A stretch of 64,000 nucleotides of DNA from Rhodoluna sp. (lineage in GTDB: Bacteria; Actinomycetota; Actinomycetes; Actinomycetales; Microbacteriaceae). The position numbers and the translations under genes were made by a program. Location of the stretch: assembly GCA_024641095.1 (NCBI GenBank), contig JAHEDR010000002.1, positions 124,001 to 188,000 of the forward strand, given 5' to 3'. Below are positions 15,947 through 29,445 of the stretch, one piece after another (positions within the stretch are counted from its first letter, which is position 1; each line of letters starts with the position of its first letter). A model generated the notes under the pieces. The model worked only from the letters and a program-made list of their open reading frames with translations, was not told the origin of the DNA and made no database searches.

Positions 15947-17983
15947 ATGAACTTGAAGAAGATTCTTGCTGGTCCTTTTATTTGGATCGTTGTTGCAGTG
16001 ATGGTTTTGTTGGTTGGATCTTCAATGATCAACGGCCAGCAGGTGAAGACTGTTGACACCGCATATGGTTTGAACCTCATCGAAAACGGCCGCGCCAACA
16101 AGGTGACCATTCTTGGCACCGATCAGCGCGTTGATGTTGAGCTGAGCATTCCAGATGCAAAGTACGGCAAGAAAGTTCAATTCTTTTACGTGGCACCTCG
16201 CGGTGCTGCAGTAACCCAAACAATCGCTGACGCACAGATCACTCAGGGTTACAACGACGACGTTCAGAACACCCCTTGGTACCTAGCTCTACTTGGAACA
16301 CTTTTGCCGTTTGTGATTATCGGTGCAATTTTCTGGTTCCTAATGTCAGGCATGGCCGGCGGCAACAGCAAGGTAATGAACTTTGGTAAGTCACGCGCCA
16401 AGTTGGTAAGCAAGGAAACTTCAAACATTACTTTTGCCGATGTTGCAGGTAGCGACGAAGCGCTTGAAGAGTTGCAAGAGATTAAAGAATTTTTGAAGGA
16501 ACCGGTTAAGTTCCAAAAGGTTGGCGCAAAGATTCCGCGCGGTGTGCTTTTGTATGGCCCTCCGGGAACCGGTAAGACTTTGTTGGCGAAGGCAGTTGCA
16601 GGTGAAGCGGGAGTTCCGTTCTTTGCAATTTCTGGTTCTGACTTTGTTGAAATGTTTGTTGGTGTTGGTGCATCACGTGTGCGCGATTTGTTTGAGCAGG
16701 CTAAGCAAGCTGCACCGGCAATTATTTTTGTTGATGAAATTGATGCGGTTGGTCGTCACCGCGGTGCCGGTATTGGTGGCGGTAACGACGAGCGCGAACA
16801 AACTCTTAACCAGTTGTTGGTTGAGATGGATGGTTTTGATTCAAAGACCAATGTGATTTTGATTGCTGCAACAAACCGCCCTGACATTCTTGACCCAGCG
16901 CTGCTACGCCCTGGTCGTTTTGATCGTCAGATTGGCGTTGGAGCACCAGACCTTATTGGTCGCGAACAAATTCTTAAGGTGCACGCAAAGAACAAGCCAG
17001 TTGCTGCCGATGTTGACATGGCAAGCGTTGCACGACGCACACCTGGTTTCACCGGTGCCGACTTGGCAAACGTTTTGAACGAAGCAGCTTTGTTAACTGC
17101 GCGTCAGAACGAAAGTGAAATTACTGCTGCAACTCTTGACGAGGCAATTGACCGCGTTATTGGTGGGCCGCAGAAGAAGTCACGCCTAATGCAAGACCGC
17201 GAGCGTTTGAACACCGCGTATCACGAGGCCGGTCACGCACTTGTTGCCGCTTCACTAAACAACAGCGACCCGGTTTCAAAGGTCACCATTTTGCCTCGCG
17301 GCCGTGCCCTTGGTTACACCATGGTGCTTCCTCTAGAAGACCGATACAGCGTTTCTCGCAACCAGCTGCTTGACCAGATTGCTTACGCAATGGGTGGCCG
17401 CGTCGCCGAAGAGATCGTGTTCCACGACCCAACCACCGGTGCATCCAATGACTTTGAGAAGGCAACCAACATTGCCCGCGACATGGTTATTAAGTACGGC
17501 TTCTCGGCCAAGCTAGGCGCTGCCAGCTTTGGCAACGGTGGCGAGGTATTCATTGGCCGCGACATGGCTCAGGCGCGTGAATACTCAGAGGCAACCGCTC
17601 AGCAGATTGACGCCGAGGTTCGCGCAATTCTTGATGCCGCACACGACGAGGCTTACAAGGCATTGATGACTAACCGCAAGGTGCTTGATGAACTTGCAAA
17701 GCAGCTAATGGAGCGCGAGACACTTCAGGCAGAAGACATTGCAAAAATCTTTAAGCCGGTGAAGAAGTTGGCTAAGCGCCCACAGTGGTTAAGCAAGAAG
17801 TCACGTCCGGTTTCTAAGCAGGGCCCAATCGCAATTCCGGTTAAGGGTTCAAGCGCTGCTAAGGCAAAGGCTGCGGCTGCCGCCGAGGCAAAGACTGCAA
17901 AGCCTGCTGCAAAGAAAGTTGCTGCCAAGAAAACTGCAGTGAAAAAGACCGCAGTTAAAAAGACAGCCGCAAAGAAGAAGTAA
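15947..17983 (+). CDS. ftsH: ATP-dependent zinc metalloprotease FtsH
   Basis: Membrane-bound AAA+ protease that removes damaged membrane proteins and some soluble regulators. The 678-residue protein has two membrane segments (about 11-28 and 112-133) around a small extracytoplasmic domain. Walker A GPPGTGKT is at 204-211, Walker B IIFVDEID near 262 and the zinc site HEAGH at 426-430. The last 40 or so residues are an Ala/Lys-rich tail with repeated KKTAVKKTA, resembling the tail of the aquaporin at 37 kb. It follows hpt by 72 bases, with a hairpin at its start. Confidence 0.97.
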   Translation: MNLKKILAGPFIWIVVAVMVLLVGSSMINGQQVKTVDTAYGLNLIENGRANKVTILGTDQRVDVELSIPDAKYGKKVQFFYVAPRGAAVTQTIADAQITQGYNDDVQNTPWYLALLGTLLPFVIIGAIFWFLMSGMAGGNSKVMNFGKSRAKLVSKETSNITFADVAGSDEALEELQEIKEFLKEPVKFQKVGAKIPRGVLLYGPPGTGKTLLAKAVAGEAGVPFFAISGSDFVEMFVGVGASRVRDLFEQAKQAAPAIIFVDEIDAVGRHRGAGIGGGNDEREQTLNQLLVEMDGFDSKTNVILIAATNRPDILDPALLRPGRFDRQIGVGAPDLIGREQILKVHAKNKPVAADVDMASVARRTPGFTGADLANVLNEAALLTARQNESEITAATLDEAIDRVIGGPQKKSRLMQDRERLNTAYHEAGHALVAASLNNSDPVSKVTILPRGRALGYTMVLPLEDRYSVSRNQLLDQIAYAMGGRVAEEIVFHDPTTGASNDFEKATNIARDMVIKYGFSAKLGAASFGNGGEVFIGRDMAQAREYSEATAQQIDAEVRAILDAAHDEAYKALMTNRKVLDELAKQLMERETLQAEDIAKIFKPVKKLAKRPQWLSKKSRPVSKQGPIAIPVKGSSAAKAKAAAAAEAKTAKPAAKKVAAKKTAVKKTAVKKTAAKKK

Positions 17984-17985
17984 TC

Positions 17986-18540
17986 GTGTTTGATTCTGAG
18001 CGCATTAAAAAGGCAGTTGTTGAGTTGATCTCAGCAATTGGTGAAGACCCAACTCGTGCAGAGTTGTTGGCTACACCAACAAAAGTTGCCGAAGCGTATG
18101 CAGAATTTTTTAAAGGCGTTGGCGTAGACGAAACCGCTGTGCTTGGTGAAACATTTGAAGCCGAGCACAACGAAGTAGTTATTTTGAAAGACATTGATTT
18201 TGTATCAATGTGTGAGCACCACTTGCTGCCATTTACCGGAGTTGCTCACATTGCCTACTTGCCATCAGACCGCGTGATTGGTTTGGGCCGTTTACCTAAA
18301 TTGGTTGAGACCGTTGCGGCAAGACCACAGCTTCAAGAAAACGTGACCGCACAAATTGCCGACGCGCTTGAAAAGGGTCTTGGTACAAAAGGCGTTGTGG
18401 TTGTGGTTGAAGCTCGTCACCACTGCGTGATTTCGCGCGGTGCACGCCAGCCAGAAGCAAACACAATCACAATGGCCGCTCGCGGCTGTTACTCAGAGCC
18501 TGCGGCACGTGCCGAGGTAATGGCACTCATTTCTAAATAA
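17986..18540 (+). CDS. folE: GTP cyclohydrolase I
   Basis: First step of folate synthesis: GTP to 7,8-dihydroneopterin triphosphate. The 184-residue protein carries the zinc and catalytic residues in SMCEHHLLPFTG (near residue 69) and ARHHCVISRGARQ (near residue 145). It starts with GTG two bases after the ftsH stop; the binding site lies in the A/G-rich end of ftsH. The stop overlaps the folP start (TAATG, one base). The order ftsH-folE-folP-folB-folK is typical of Actinomycetota. Confidence 0.96.
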   Translation: MFDSERIKKAVVELISAIGEDPTRAELLATPTKVAEAYAEFFKGVGVDETAVLGETFEAEHNEVVILKDIDFVSMCEHHLLPFTGVAHIAYLPSDRVIGLGRLPKLVETVAARPQLQENVTAQIADALEKGLGTKGVVVVVEARHHCVISRGARQPEANTITMAARGCYSEPAARAEVMALISK

Positions 18541-19421
18541 TGCCAACTTCATTCACCGCACCAATGCAAACGCCCAAGGTGATGGGTGTGCTTAATGTCA
18601 CGCCAGATTCATTTAGTGACGGCGGCAAGTTTGACTCGGTTGAGGCCGCGTTAGATCACGCAAGAGTTTTGCTAATTGGCGGCGCAGACGTAATTGATGT
18701 TGGCGGCGAATCTACCCGCCCGGGAGCCGCAAGAATTTCTACCGATGAAGAACTTGCCCGAGTGATTCCGGTCATTGAGGCAATCAACGCAGAGCTAATG
18801 GCCACCGGCCGAAGCGATGTGCAAATTTCTATCGACACCATGAATGCCACGACTGCGCTTTCGGCAGTGGCTGCTGGGGCCAAGATCATCAACGATGTAT
18901 CGGGTGGTTTGGCCGACGAAAAGATGTTTGCCGTTGCCGCGGCAACCGGGGCAACTCTGGTGATTTCTCACTGGCGTGGGTTTAGTACCGAGATGGACCA
19001 GCTGAACCAGTACCTAGATGTGGCGCGCGAGGTGGCCATTGAGCTGCAGGGCCGAATCGATGCGGCGCTGGCTGCCGGGGTGGCCAAGCACAAGATTGTG
19101 ATTGACCCGGGCCTGGGCTTTGCCAAAGACATGGATCAGAACTGGAAGCTGGTGGCCCGCCTAGACGAGTTGCAGAAGCTGGGCTACCCAATCTTGGTTG
19201 GGGCATCGCGCAAGCGCTTTATTGCCGGAGTGCTGGATGCCGGGCTAGAGGATGCTGGTTCCGAATCCGCCGGGCAGATCTCTAACCAGCGCCGAGACGT
19301 GGCAACCGCTGTGCTCACCGCGCTGCTGCTGCAGCGCCCGCTTTGGGGTGTGCGAGTGCACAACGTTGTGGCTACGCGCGATGCGATTGCGGTGGTTCAG
19401 GCGCTTCGCGCCCAAGGCTAA
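18540..19421 (+). CDS. folP: Dihydropteroate synthase
   Basis: Joins dihydropterin pyrophosphate with p-aminobenzoate to give dihydropteroate; the sulfonamide target. The 293-residue TIM barrel has the signature MGVLNVTPDSFSDGG at 15-29, GGESTRPGA near 57 and DPGLGFAKD near 184. It overlaps folE by one base and is followed by folB after 19 bases. Confidence 0.96.
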   Translation: MPTSFTAPMQTPKVMGVLNVTPDSFSDGGKFDSVEAALDHARVLLIGGADVIDVGGESTRPGAARISTDEELARVIPVIEAINAELMATGRSDVQISIDTMNATTALSAVAAGAKIINDVSGGLADEKMFAVAAATGATLVISHWRGFSTEMDQLNQYLDVAREVAIELQGRIDAALAAGVAKHKIVIDPGLGFAKDMDQNWKLVARLDELQKLGYPILVGASRKRFIAGVLDAGLEDAGSESAGQISNQRRDVATAVLTALLLQRPLWGVRVHNVVATRDAIAVVQALRAQG

Positions 19422-19440
19422 CCAGGGCTAACCTAGATTC

Positions 19441-19836
19441 ATGGCCAAAACCCTCAAAATCAAGCTCACCGGGCTGCGCGTTTTTGCCCACCACGGAGTT
19501 TTTGATTTTGAGCGCCAGAACGGCCAAGACTTTTACATCGATGCCACCGTTTGGGTAAATAGCAAGATTCTTGAATTTAGCGACGACCTAAACAACACCG
19601 TGCACTACGGAGACCTGGCTAAGGCCCTGGTTGAAAACGTAAAGAACCAGCCCGTTGATTTGCTGGAGACCCTGGCTCAAAGACTTTTAGACATGGTGCT
19701 TAACTGGGGCGGCCCGGCTAGCCCAGTGGTGAAAGCCAAGATCACGGTTCACAAACCAAACGCGCCAATCGTTTACGAGTTCAACGATGTATCGGTGACT
19801 GTAAAAGGAAAACGAACCGACGAGGCCCCGCGCTAA
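19441..19836 (+). CDS. folB: Dihydroneopterin aldolase
   Basis: Cleaves dihydroneopterin to hydroxymethyl-dihydropterin and glycolaldehyde. The 131-residue protein matches family length and has the opening LTGLRVFAHHGVFDFER and the YGDLAKALV segment. The end overlaps folK by one base (TAATG), so the two are translated in tandem. Confidence 0.95.
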   Translation: MAKTLKIKLTGLRVFAHHGVFDFERQNGQDFYIDATVWVNSKILEFSDDLNNTVHYGDLAKALVENVKNQPVDLLETLAQRLLDMVLNWGGPASPVVKAKITVHKPNAPIVYEFNDVSVTVKGKRTDEAPR

Positions 19837-20333
19837 TGGCTGAACCGGTACGCGCCATTCTTGCAATTGGCGGCAACCTGGGCAAACGCCGAAAGACAAT
19901 TCGTTCTGCGCTAAAGGCTTTGGCGGTTACCCCTGGAATTAAAAAAGTGATTTGCTCGCCACTGGTTGAATCGGCGGCAATGACCCAAGCCGGAATCGAC
20001 GAAACCAAACCCGCATACCTAAACGGTGTGGTGCAAATTCAAACCACCCTGAAGCCAAAAGAATTGCTTGAACAAATTCGCCGAATTGAAACAGAGCACG
20101 GCCGAGTGCGATTGGAGCGTTGGGGTTCACGCACTTTGGATATTGACATTGTGGTTTACGGCGACGTTTTGAAATCTGGAAAAGAATTAACCATTCCGCA
20201 CCCACGCGCCTATGAACGCGCATTTGTGATGGTGCCGTGGGCAATGTTGGAACCCGATGCCGTATTGCCTGGCCACGGATCTGTAAAAGAAATTGCATCA
20301 AGCATGCAAGACCAAGTGAGTGTGCTGAGTTGA
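19836..20333 (+). CDS. folK: Hydroxymethyl-dihydropterin pyrophosphokinase
   Basis: Transfers pyrophosphate from ATP to hydroxymethyl-dihydropterin, making the substrate of FolP. The 165-residue protein has AILAIGGNLGKR at the N-terminus and the signature RWGSRTLDIDIVVYGD near residue 88, with HPRAYERAFVMVPW after it. The stop lies within the TTGA start of the next gene. Confidence 0.95.
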   Translation: MAEPVRAILAIGGNLGKRRKTIRSALKALAVTPGIKKVICSPLVESAAMTQAGIDETKPAYLNGVVQIQTTLKPKELLEQIRRIETEHGRVRLERWGSRTLDIDIVVYGDVLKSGKELTIPHPRAYERAFVMVPWAMLEPDAVLPGHGSVKEIASSMQDQVSVLS

Positions 20334-20851
20334 AGCCAACAAAAATTATGACTTTGGTTGCGTGGTTGGTTTCGGCAACTACCGCCGGCTACCTGTTGCC
20401 GCAGCTTTTGATTAGCTCTGGCGGTTCAATTCCAATTTCACCTTGTAACATAATCATTACGCTGCCGGCCATTGGGATTGTTTTGGTTTTGATGGCAATA
20501 CCTATGTTTAAATATCGCGCGGCGCTTCGTAATTTAAGAAAATCAAGTGCAGCTGGAAACGCAACTAATTTTGCGGCAAGACCAAAACGTTTGAATCCGT
20601 TCTACGCCGTGCGCCTGGTGATGCTGGCCAAGTCAATCGCAATATCGGGTGCAATCTTTAGCGGTTGGCACCTGGGTGTGGTTTGGCTGCAACTAACTCA
20701 GCCGGTTATTCCAACTTCAACTTTGCAAAACGCACTTGCGCTAATTGGTGCGGTGCTAATGACCGTGTGCGCAATTATTGTTGAGCGCATTTGCAAGATC
20801 ACCGACGACATCACTGATGCAACAAGCAAAACAGTAGGTGAGCCAGCGTGA
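20330..20851 (+). CDS. DUF3180 membrane protein of the folate operon
   Basis: 173-residue inner-membrane protein with four predicted segments in two pairs, of the DUF3180 family found after folK in many Actinomycetota; role unknown. I choose the TTG at 20330, which overlaps the folK stop as TTGA and gives MKPTKIMTLVAW, the usual N-terminus of the family. The ATG at 20348 would cut this off. The end overlaps the next gene as GTGA. Constant association with folate and pantothenate genes suggests a part in pterin or precursor handling, but that is a guess. Confidence 0.82.
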   Translation: MKPTKIMTLVAWLVSATTAGYLLPQLLISSGGSIPISPCNIIITLPAIGIVLVLMAIPMFKYRAALRNLRKSSAAGNATNFAARPKRLNPFYAVRLVMLAKSIAISGAIFSGWHLGVVWLQLTQPVIPTSTLQNALALIGAVLMTVCAIIVERICKITDDITDATSKTVGEPA

Positions 20852-21501
20852 GTGACCAACCGGGCGGCCGACTAAACGTAGGCGTGATTGGTGCAGGCCC
20901 AGTGGGCACAGTGCTGGGCGAGGCCCTCGCCGGGGCCGGGCACCAGCTGGTACAAGGACTCCCGCAAGATGTCTTGGCCGAAGCAGATTTAGTTTTGTTT
21001 GCCATTCCGGCCGAAGAAATTTCAAATACTGTTGCCGGTTATGCCAAGGCTGGTTTGTTTAAGCCGGGGCAACTGGTGGCACACACCGCTGGTGAATTTG
21101 GAATTGAAGTTTTGCAACCTGCGGTTGAGCAAGGTGTGATTCCGCTTGCGATACACCCAGCAATGACATTCACCGGAACACAAGTTGATCACGCACGAAT
21201 TCGCGAAAGTTATTTTGGTGTTGCAGCCCCTGAGGTAGCGTTGCCAATCGCTCAGGCGCTGGTAATTGAGATGGGCGCCGAACCTATTGTGATTTCCGAA
21301 GAAGACCGCAAGATTTACTTTGAGGCAATCAGTGTGGCGAACAATTTCTCAAAGCTCATCGTTAACCAATCAATTGGCTTACTAGAGTCAATAGGTATTG
21401 AGCACGCAAGAGTTGTGCTTGGCCCACTTATTCGCAGTGCAGTTGAAGAAGCTCTTGCCGATGGCCACACCCCAATTAATCCAGAAGAGTTGCTGAAGTA
21501 A
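20848..21501 (+). CDS. Short Rossmann-like DUF2520 oxidoreductase
   Basis: 217-residue NAD(P)-binding protein related to ketopantoate or pyrroline-5-carboxylate reductases, with GVIGAGPVGTVLGEALAGAG at 13-32 and the DUF2520 core PLAIHPAMTFTG near residue 97. Relatives are usually about 260-300 residues by my recollection. Here the stretch between the first strand-helix unit and ADLVLFAIP is about 20 residues short, and the protein ends early after NPEELLK. It lies directly before panC with a one-base overlap, so a role in pantoate supply is plausible. The start is a GTG overlapping the DUF3180 stop. Confidence 0.83.
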   Translation: MSDQPGGRLNVGVIGAGPVGTVLGEALAGAGHQLVQGLPQDVLAEADLVLFAIPAEEISNTVAGYAKAGLFKPGQLVAHTAGEFGIEVLQPAVEQGVIPLAIHPAMTFTGTQVDHARIRESYFGVAAPEVALPIAQALVIEMGAEPIVISEEDRKIYFEAISVANNFSKLIVNQSIGLLESIGIEHARVVLGPLIRSAVEEALADGHTPINPEELLK

Positions 21502-22337
21502 TGCAAAGAGTAACCGGCGTAAATGATTTAACTGCGGCAATAGACGCAGCACGTGAACGCGGTCTTGAGATTGCGTTTGTGCCAACCATGGGTGCGCTGC
21601 ACGATGGCCACCTCTCGCTTATTCGCGAAGCTCGCCGCCTTACTTCGTTTGTGGTTGTGTCAATCTTTGTAAACCCACTTCAGTTTGGTGTTGGTGAAGA
21701 TCTAGATAAGTACCCAAGACAAATCGAAGAGGACTCGGTGAAGCTTGAGGAACTTGGCGTAGATGTTTTGTTCACCCCAACCGTGAACGATGTTTATAAA
21801 GGCAACATGGAAGTCACGAAGCACGCAGGTCACATTGGTGAAATTCTTGAGGGTGCGGCAAGACGCGGTCACTTTGATGGCGTGCTAACAGTGGTCTCAA
21901 AATTATTTGATGCGGTGAAACCAAACTATGCAATCTTTGGTGCCAAAGATGCGCAGCAAGTTTTCTTAATTCAGCAAATGGCCAAAGCCGATTACCCAAA
22001 CATTCAAATTGTGGTTGCACCGATCGTGCGTGAAGAATCTGGACTTGCGCTTTCGAGCCGCAATGTTTACTTGAGCACCGAGGAGCACTCGGCTGCAACT
22101 CTGATTTCGCAAGCACTGCTTGCGGGCAAGGCTGCCGCGGTATCGGTTGATCAGGCCATTCAGGCTGCCGAAACCAGGCTCTTGGCTATACCAAAGGCTA
22201 AACTTGGCTACATCAGTTTGGTTAATAAGAACACCTTCGAGCCAGTTCTTGACGGGTTTAAGGGCCAGGCCTTAATGCTTACCGCTGTTGTGGTTGGCAC
22301 CACCCGATTGATCGACAACATCGACATCACGTTTTAG
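21501..22337 (+). CDS. panC: Pantothenate synthetase
   Basis: ATP-dependent joining of pantoate and beta-alanine to pantothenate, the coenzyme A precursor. The 278-residue protein has VPTMGALHDGHLSLI near residue 28 (the HIGH-like HDGH), FVNPLQFG near 56 and the KMSK-like region LALSSRNVYLS near 180. It overlaps the DUF2520 gene by one base and is followed by lysS after nine bases. panB and panD are not in the window. Confidence 0.95.
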   Translation: MQRVTGVNDLTAAIDAARERGLEIAFVPTMGALHDGHLSLIREARRLTSFVVVSIFVNPLQFGVGEDLDKYPRQIEEDSVKLEELGVDVLFTPTVNDVYKGNMEVTKHAGHIGEILEGAARRGHFDGVLTVVSKLFDAVKPNYAIFGAKDAQQVFLIQQMAKADYPNIQIVVAPIVREESGLALSSRNVYLSTEEHSAATLISQALLAGKAAAVSVDQAIQAAETRLLAIPKAKLGYISLVNKNTFEPVLDGFKGQALMLTAVVVGTTRLIDNIDITF

Positions 22338-22346
22338 GAGCACCGC

Positions 22347-23867
22347 ATGAGCCAGGACCAAAACAACTCTGGCAATGTCAACCCAGACATTGAGCAAGAT
22401 CTAGAACAGGATCTGCCAGAGCAGATTGCGGTTCGTCTTGCCAAGCGCGAGCGCCTAAACGAACTGGGCGATGCCTACCCAGTAAGCCTGCCAATCACCC
22501 ACACTATTGATGGTGTTCGCGCGGCTTACCCAAGCCTTGAGATTGACACCGCAACCGGCGACAAGGTTGCCCTGGCCGGCCGCATTGTGTTTCAGCGCAA
22601 CACCGGCAAGCTTTGCTTTGCCACCCTGCAGGCCGGTTCTGGCCAGCGCATTCAGGCCATGCTTTCACTAGACAAGGTTGGTGAAACCCGCCTTGAAGAG
22701 TGGAAAGAACTCGTTGACCTTGGCGACCACGTATTTATTGCCGGTGAAGTGATCACTTCAAAGCGCGGCGAGCTTTCAATTTTGGCCGACGAGTGGTTGA
22801 TGGCAGCAAAAACCATTCGCCCACTACCAAACTTGCACAACGACCTTGGCGAGGAATACCGCGTTCGTCACCGCTACGTAGACCTAATCGTGCGCGATCG
22901 TGCGCGCGAGGTAGTGCAGATTCGCTCAAAGGTTATGCAGTCACTGCGCCGCACCTTTGAACAAGAGGCGTTCCTTGAGGTTGAGACCCCAATGCTGCAG
23001 ACCATTCACGGTGGCGCGTCGGCAAGACCTTTTAAAACTCACTCAAACGCTTTTGACACCGAGTTGTTCCTGCGAATTGCGCCGGAGTTGTTCCTAAAGC
23101 GCGCTGTAGTTGGTGGAATTGATCGCGTATTCGAGATCAACCGCAACTTTAGAAACGAAGGTGCAGACCGCACCCACTCGCCAGAATTCGCGATGCTAGA
23201 GGCCTACCAGGCCTATGGCGACTACAACTCAATTGCCGATCTAACCCAGAAGCTGATTCAGAACGCGGCAATGGACGTGTTTGGTACTCACCAGGTTGAG
23301 CTTGAAGACGGCGAGATTAACGATCTTGGTGGCGAGTGGCCACGCATCTCAATGTACGAATCATTGAGTGCTGCCTGTGGCCAAGAAATTACTCCGCAGA
23401 CCCCAATTGCAGAGTTAAAGAAGCTTGCTGCATCGGTGGAAATTGAAATTGAGCACCCGCTTGCCGGAAAGTATGTTGAAGAACTTTGGGAGCACTTTGT
23501 AAAGGGTGACCTGGTCAAGCCAACATTCGTAATTGACTTCCCGGTTGACACATCACCGCTAACTCGCGATCACCGATCAAAGAGTGGCGTAGTTGAGAAG
23601 TGGGACCTTTACATTCGCGGCTACGAGCAGGCAACCGGATACTCCGAGTTGGTTGACCCAGTGATCCAGCGTGCACGTTTTGTTGAGCAGGTAACTTTGG
23701 CAGCTGCCGGAGACCCTGAGGCAATGAAGCTAGACGAGGACTTCTTGAAAGCACTTGAGTTTGGTATGCCACCATCGGGTGGAATGGGTATGGGCATTGA
23801 CCGCCTATTGATGAGCCTCACCGGTCTTGGCATTCGCGAGACCATCATGTTCCCGCTGGTTAAGTAA
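22347..23867 (+). CDS. lysS: Lysyl-tRNA synthetase, class II
   Basis: Charges tRNA-Lys. The 506-residue protein has an N-terminal OB-fold (about 60-170) and a class II catalytic domain with motif 2 [20 protein letters not shown] near residue 265 and motif 3 [11 protein letters not shown] near 475. The first 30 residues are an acidic extension. It starts with ATG after AGGAGC and ends in a one-base overlap (TAATG) with a small membrane protein gene. Confidence 0.96.
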   Translation: MSQDQNNSGNVNPDIEQDLEQDLPEQIAVRLAKRERLNELGDAYPVSLPITHTIDGVRAAYPSLEIDTATGDKVALAGRIVFQRNTGKLCFATLQAGSGQRIQAMLSLDKVGETRLEEWKELVDLGDHVFIAGEVITSKRGELSILADEWLMAAKTIRPLPNLHNDLGEEYRVRHRYVDLIVRDRAREVVQIRSKVMQSLRRTFEQEAFLEVETPMLQTIHGGASARPFKTHSNAFDTELFLRIAPELFLKRAVVGGIDRVFEINRNFRNEGADRTHSPEFAMLEAYQAYGDYNSIADLTQKLIQNAAMDVFGTHQVELEDGEINDLGGEWPRISMYESLSAACGQEITPQTPIAELKKLAASVEIEIEHPLAGKYVEELWEHFVKGDLVKPTFVIDFPVDTSPLTRDHRSKSGVVEKWDLYIRGYEQATGYSELVDPVIQRARFVEQVTLAAAGDPEAMKLDEDFLKALEFGMPPSGGMGMGIDRLLMSLTGLGIRETIMFPLVK

Positions 23868-24142
23868 TGGATCTGCAAATTCTTTGGGACGCGCTTTTGG
23901 CGCTGGTTCCGCCAACTCTGGTGGGTGGCTTGTTTTACGTGATTATGCGAGGAATCCTGCGCGCCGACTCAAAAGAGCGCAAGGTTTATGCCCAAATGGA
24001 GGCTGAAATGAGGGAGGCCCGAGCGAGGAGCGTAAGCGACTCGGTAGCCGAACCCGCCACTGGCGCAGTAAAACCACGCACCTCCCGAATGGCTAAAGGG
24101 CCAGAAACGGCCAAAAAAGTAACGAAAAAGCCTCAAAAATAG
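23867..24142 (+). CDS. Small membrane protein downstream of lysS
   Basis: 91 residues: one membrane segment (about 7-28, LALVPPTLVGGLFYVIMRG), then a charged helix and a basic, Lys-rich disordered tail. Short proteins of this form follow lysS in many Actinomycetota; function unknown. It shares one base with the lysS stop, so it is almost certainly co-translated. A weak hairpin, TCGGCG-ACA-CGCCGA (24148-24162), follows without a T run. Confidence 0.75.
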   Translation: MDLQILWDALLALVPPTLVGGLFYVIMRGILRADSKERKVYAQMEAEMREARARSVSDSVAEPATGAVKPRTSRMAKGPETAKKVTKKPQK

Positions 24143-24175
24143 GTTTTTCGGCGACACGCCGACACGCTTTGCAAT

Positions 24176-24190
24176 AACTACATCTTGTGG
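24176..24190. promoter_or_regulatory. Candidate NrdR box upstream of nrdH
   Basis: CTACATCTTGT with AA and GG on its sides (24176-24190) matches the core of the NrdR repressor box (about CWATATWTWGT) at most positions. It lies about 140 bases before nrdH in the only sizeable gap (24143-24328) near the reductase genes. NrdR normally binds two boxes; I see no second good copy, so confidence is moderate. Confidence 0.45.
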
Positions 24191-24328
24191 CATAAACTCA
24201 ACTCACAACTAAATAAGCCATTTTTCGGGGGAAATCAGTGAAATTCTGTGCCATCCCGCGTCCGTAAGCCTCAAATAGCCGCGGAGATCCTGATTACTGG
24301 CCCAAAAGTACTTTTTGAGGAGATTTCT

Positions 24329-24553
24329 ATGATTACCGTTTACACACTGCCTTCGTGCGTTCAGTGCGACAGCACCAAGAAGTTGCTTGACCGCAACGAG
24401 CTTGAGTACGCAGTTATCGACATGAGCCAGGACGAAGCAGCATTGGAGCTAGTGAAGTCTCTTGGTTACGCGGCGGCACCGGTTGTTATTGCTGGTGACA
24501 CCCACTGGTCTGGTTTCCGTCCAGACAAGATCTCAGAAATCGCAGCTGCTTAA
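24329..24553 (+). CDS. nrdH: Glutaredoxin-like electron donor NrdH
   Basis: 74-residue redoxin that reduces the class Ib ribonucleotide reductase, itself reduced by thioredoxin reductase. The active site is Cys10-Val-Gln-Cys13, and the C-terminal WSGFRPDKI is the NrdH signature. The ATG at 24329 has GAGGAG upstream; a longer frame from 24248 was rejected. It opens the nrdHIEF operon. Confidence 0.96.
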   Translation: MITVYTLPSCVQCDSTKKLLDRNELEYAVIDMSQDEAALELVKSLGYAAAPVVIAGDTHWSGFRPDKISEIAAA

Positions 24554-24598
24554 TAGCCCCGCTATTTAGAAGCCGCCTTTCACAAACTCAAAACAGCC

Positions 24599-24999
24599 GT
24601 GTTAGAGATCGTTTACTTCTCAAACGTCTCTGAAAACACAAAAAGATTTGTTGAGAAGCTGGGAATTCCAAATCACCGGATCCCGCTTTATCCAACAGAC
24701 GAGCACTTACAAGTTTCAAAACCATTTGTACTAATCTCACCCACCTACGGGTTGGGCGACGACGAGACAAGTGTTCCGAAGCAAGTAATCCGTTTCTTGA
24801 ACGATCCGGTCAACAGAAGTTTTCTGAAAGCTGTGATTGGTGCCGGAAACACAAACTTCGGTGAAAAGTACTGCAGAGCTAGCGAGGTAATCGCGAGAAA
24901 AACTGGAGTACCACTGATTTACAAATTTGAATTATTGGGTACGCCAGATGACGTAGCCACCGTAAAAGAAAAGATGGAACTCCTTTGGAAACTACAGTG

Positions 25000-25000
<1 letters not shown>
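24599..25000 (+). CDS. nrdI: Flavodoxin-like protein NrdI
   Basis: 133-residue FMN protein that supplies the oxidant needed to build the dimanganese-tyrosyl radical cofactor of NrdF. It has [17 protein letters not shown] at the FMN phosphate loop and SPTYGLGDD, and ends in the usual helix. The start is GTG at 24599, 45 bases after nrdH. The stop shares one base with the nrdE ATG. Confidence 0.95.
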
Positions 25001-29327
<4,327 letters not shown>

Positions 29328-29445
29328 CTGGCTCTGTATGGGGTCTCTGGCCTATTTACCCAAGAGCGAACAGCTTACAAAAGGGCAGTCTGGCAACTTA
29401 GCATCTTTATAAGACCGCCGGCATTGGCTGTTTAAAGGAGTAAAG

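Noticed and set aside
24148-24162. TCGGCG-ACA-CGCCGA hairpin after the lysS operon
   Set aside because: Too short and without a T tract; mentioned only as a weak possibility.
29328-29445. ClgR- or heat-shock-type control site upstream of clpC
   Set aside because: I looked for known Clp-regulator palindromes and saw none; only a possible -10 box without a matching -35.
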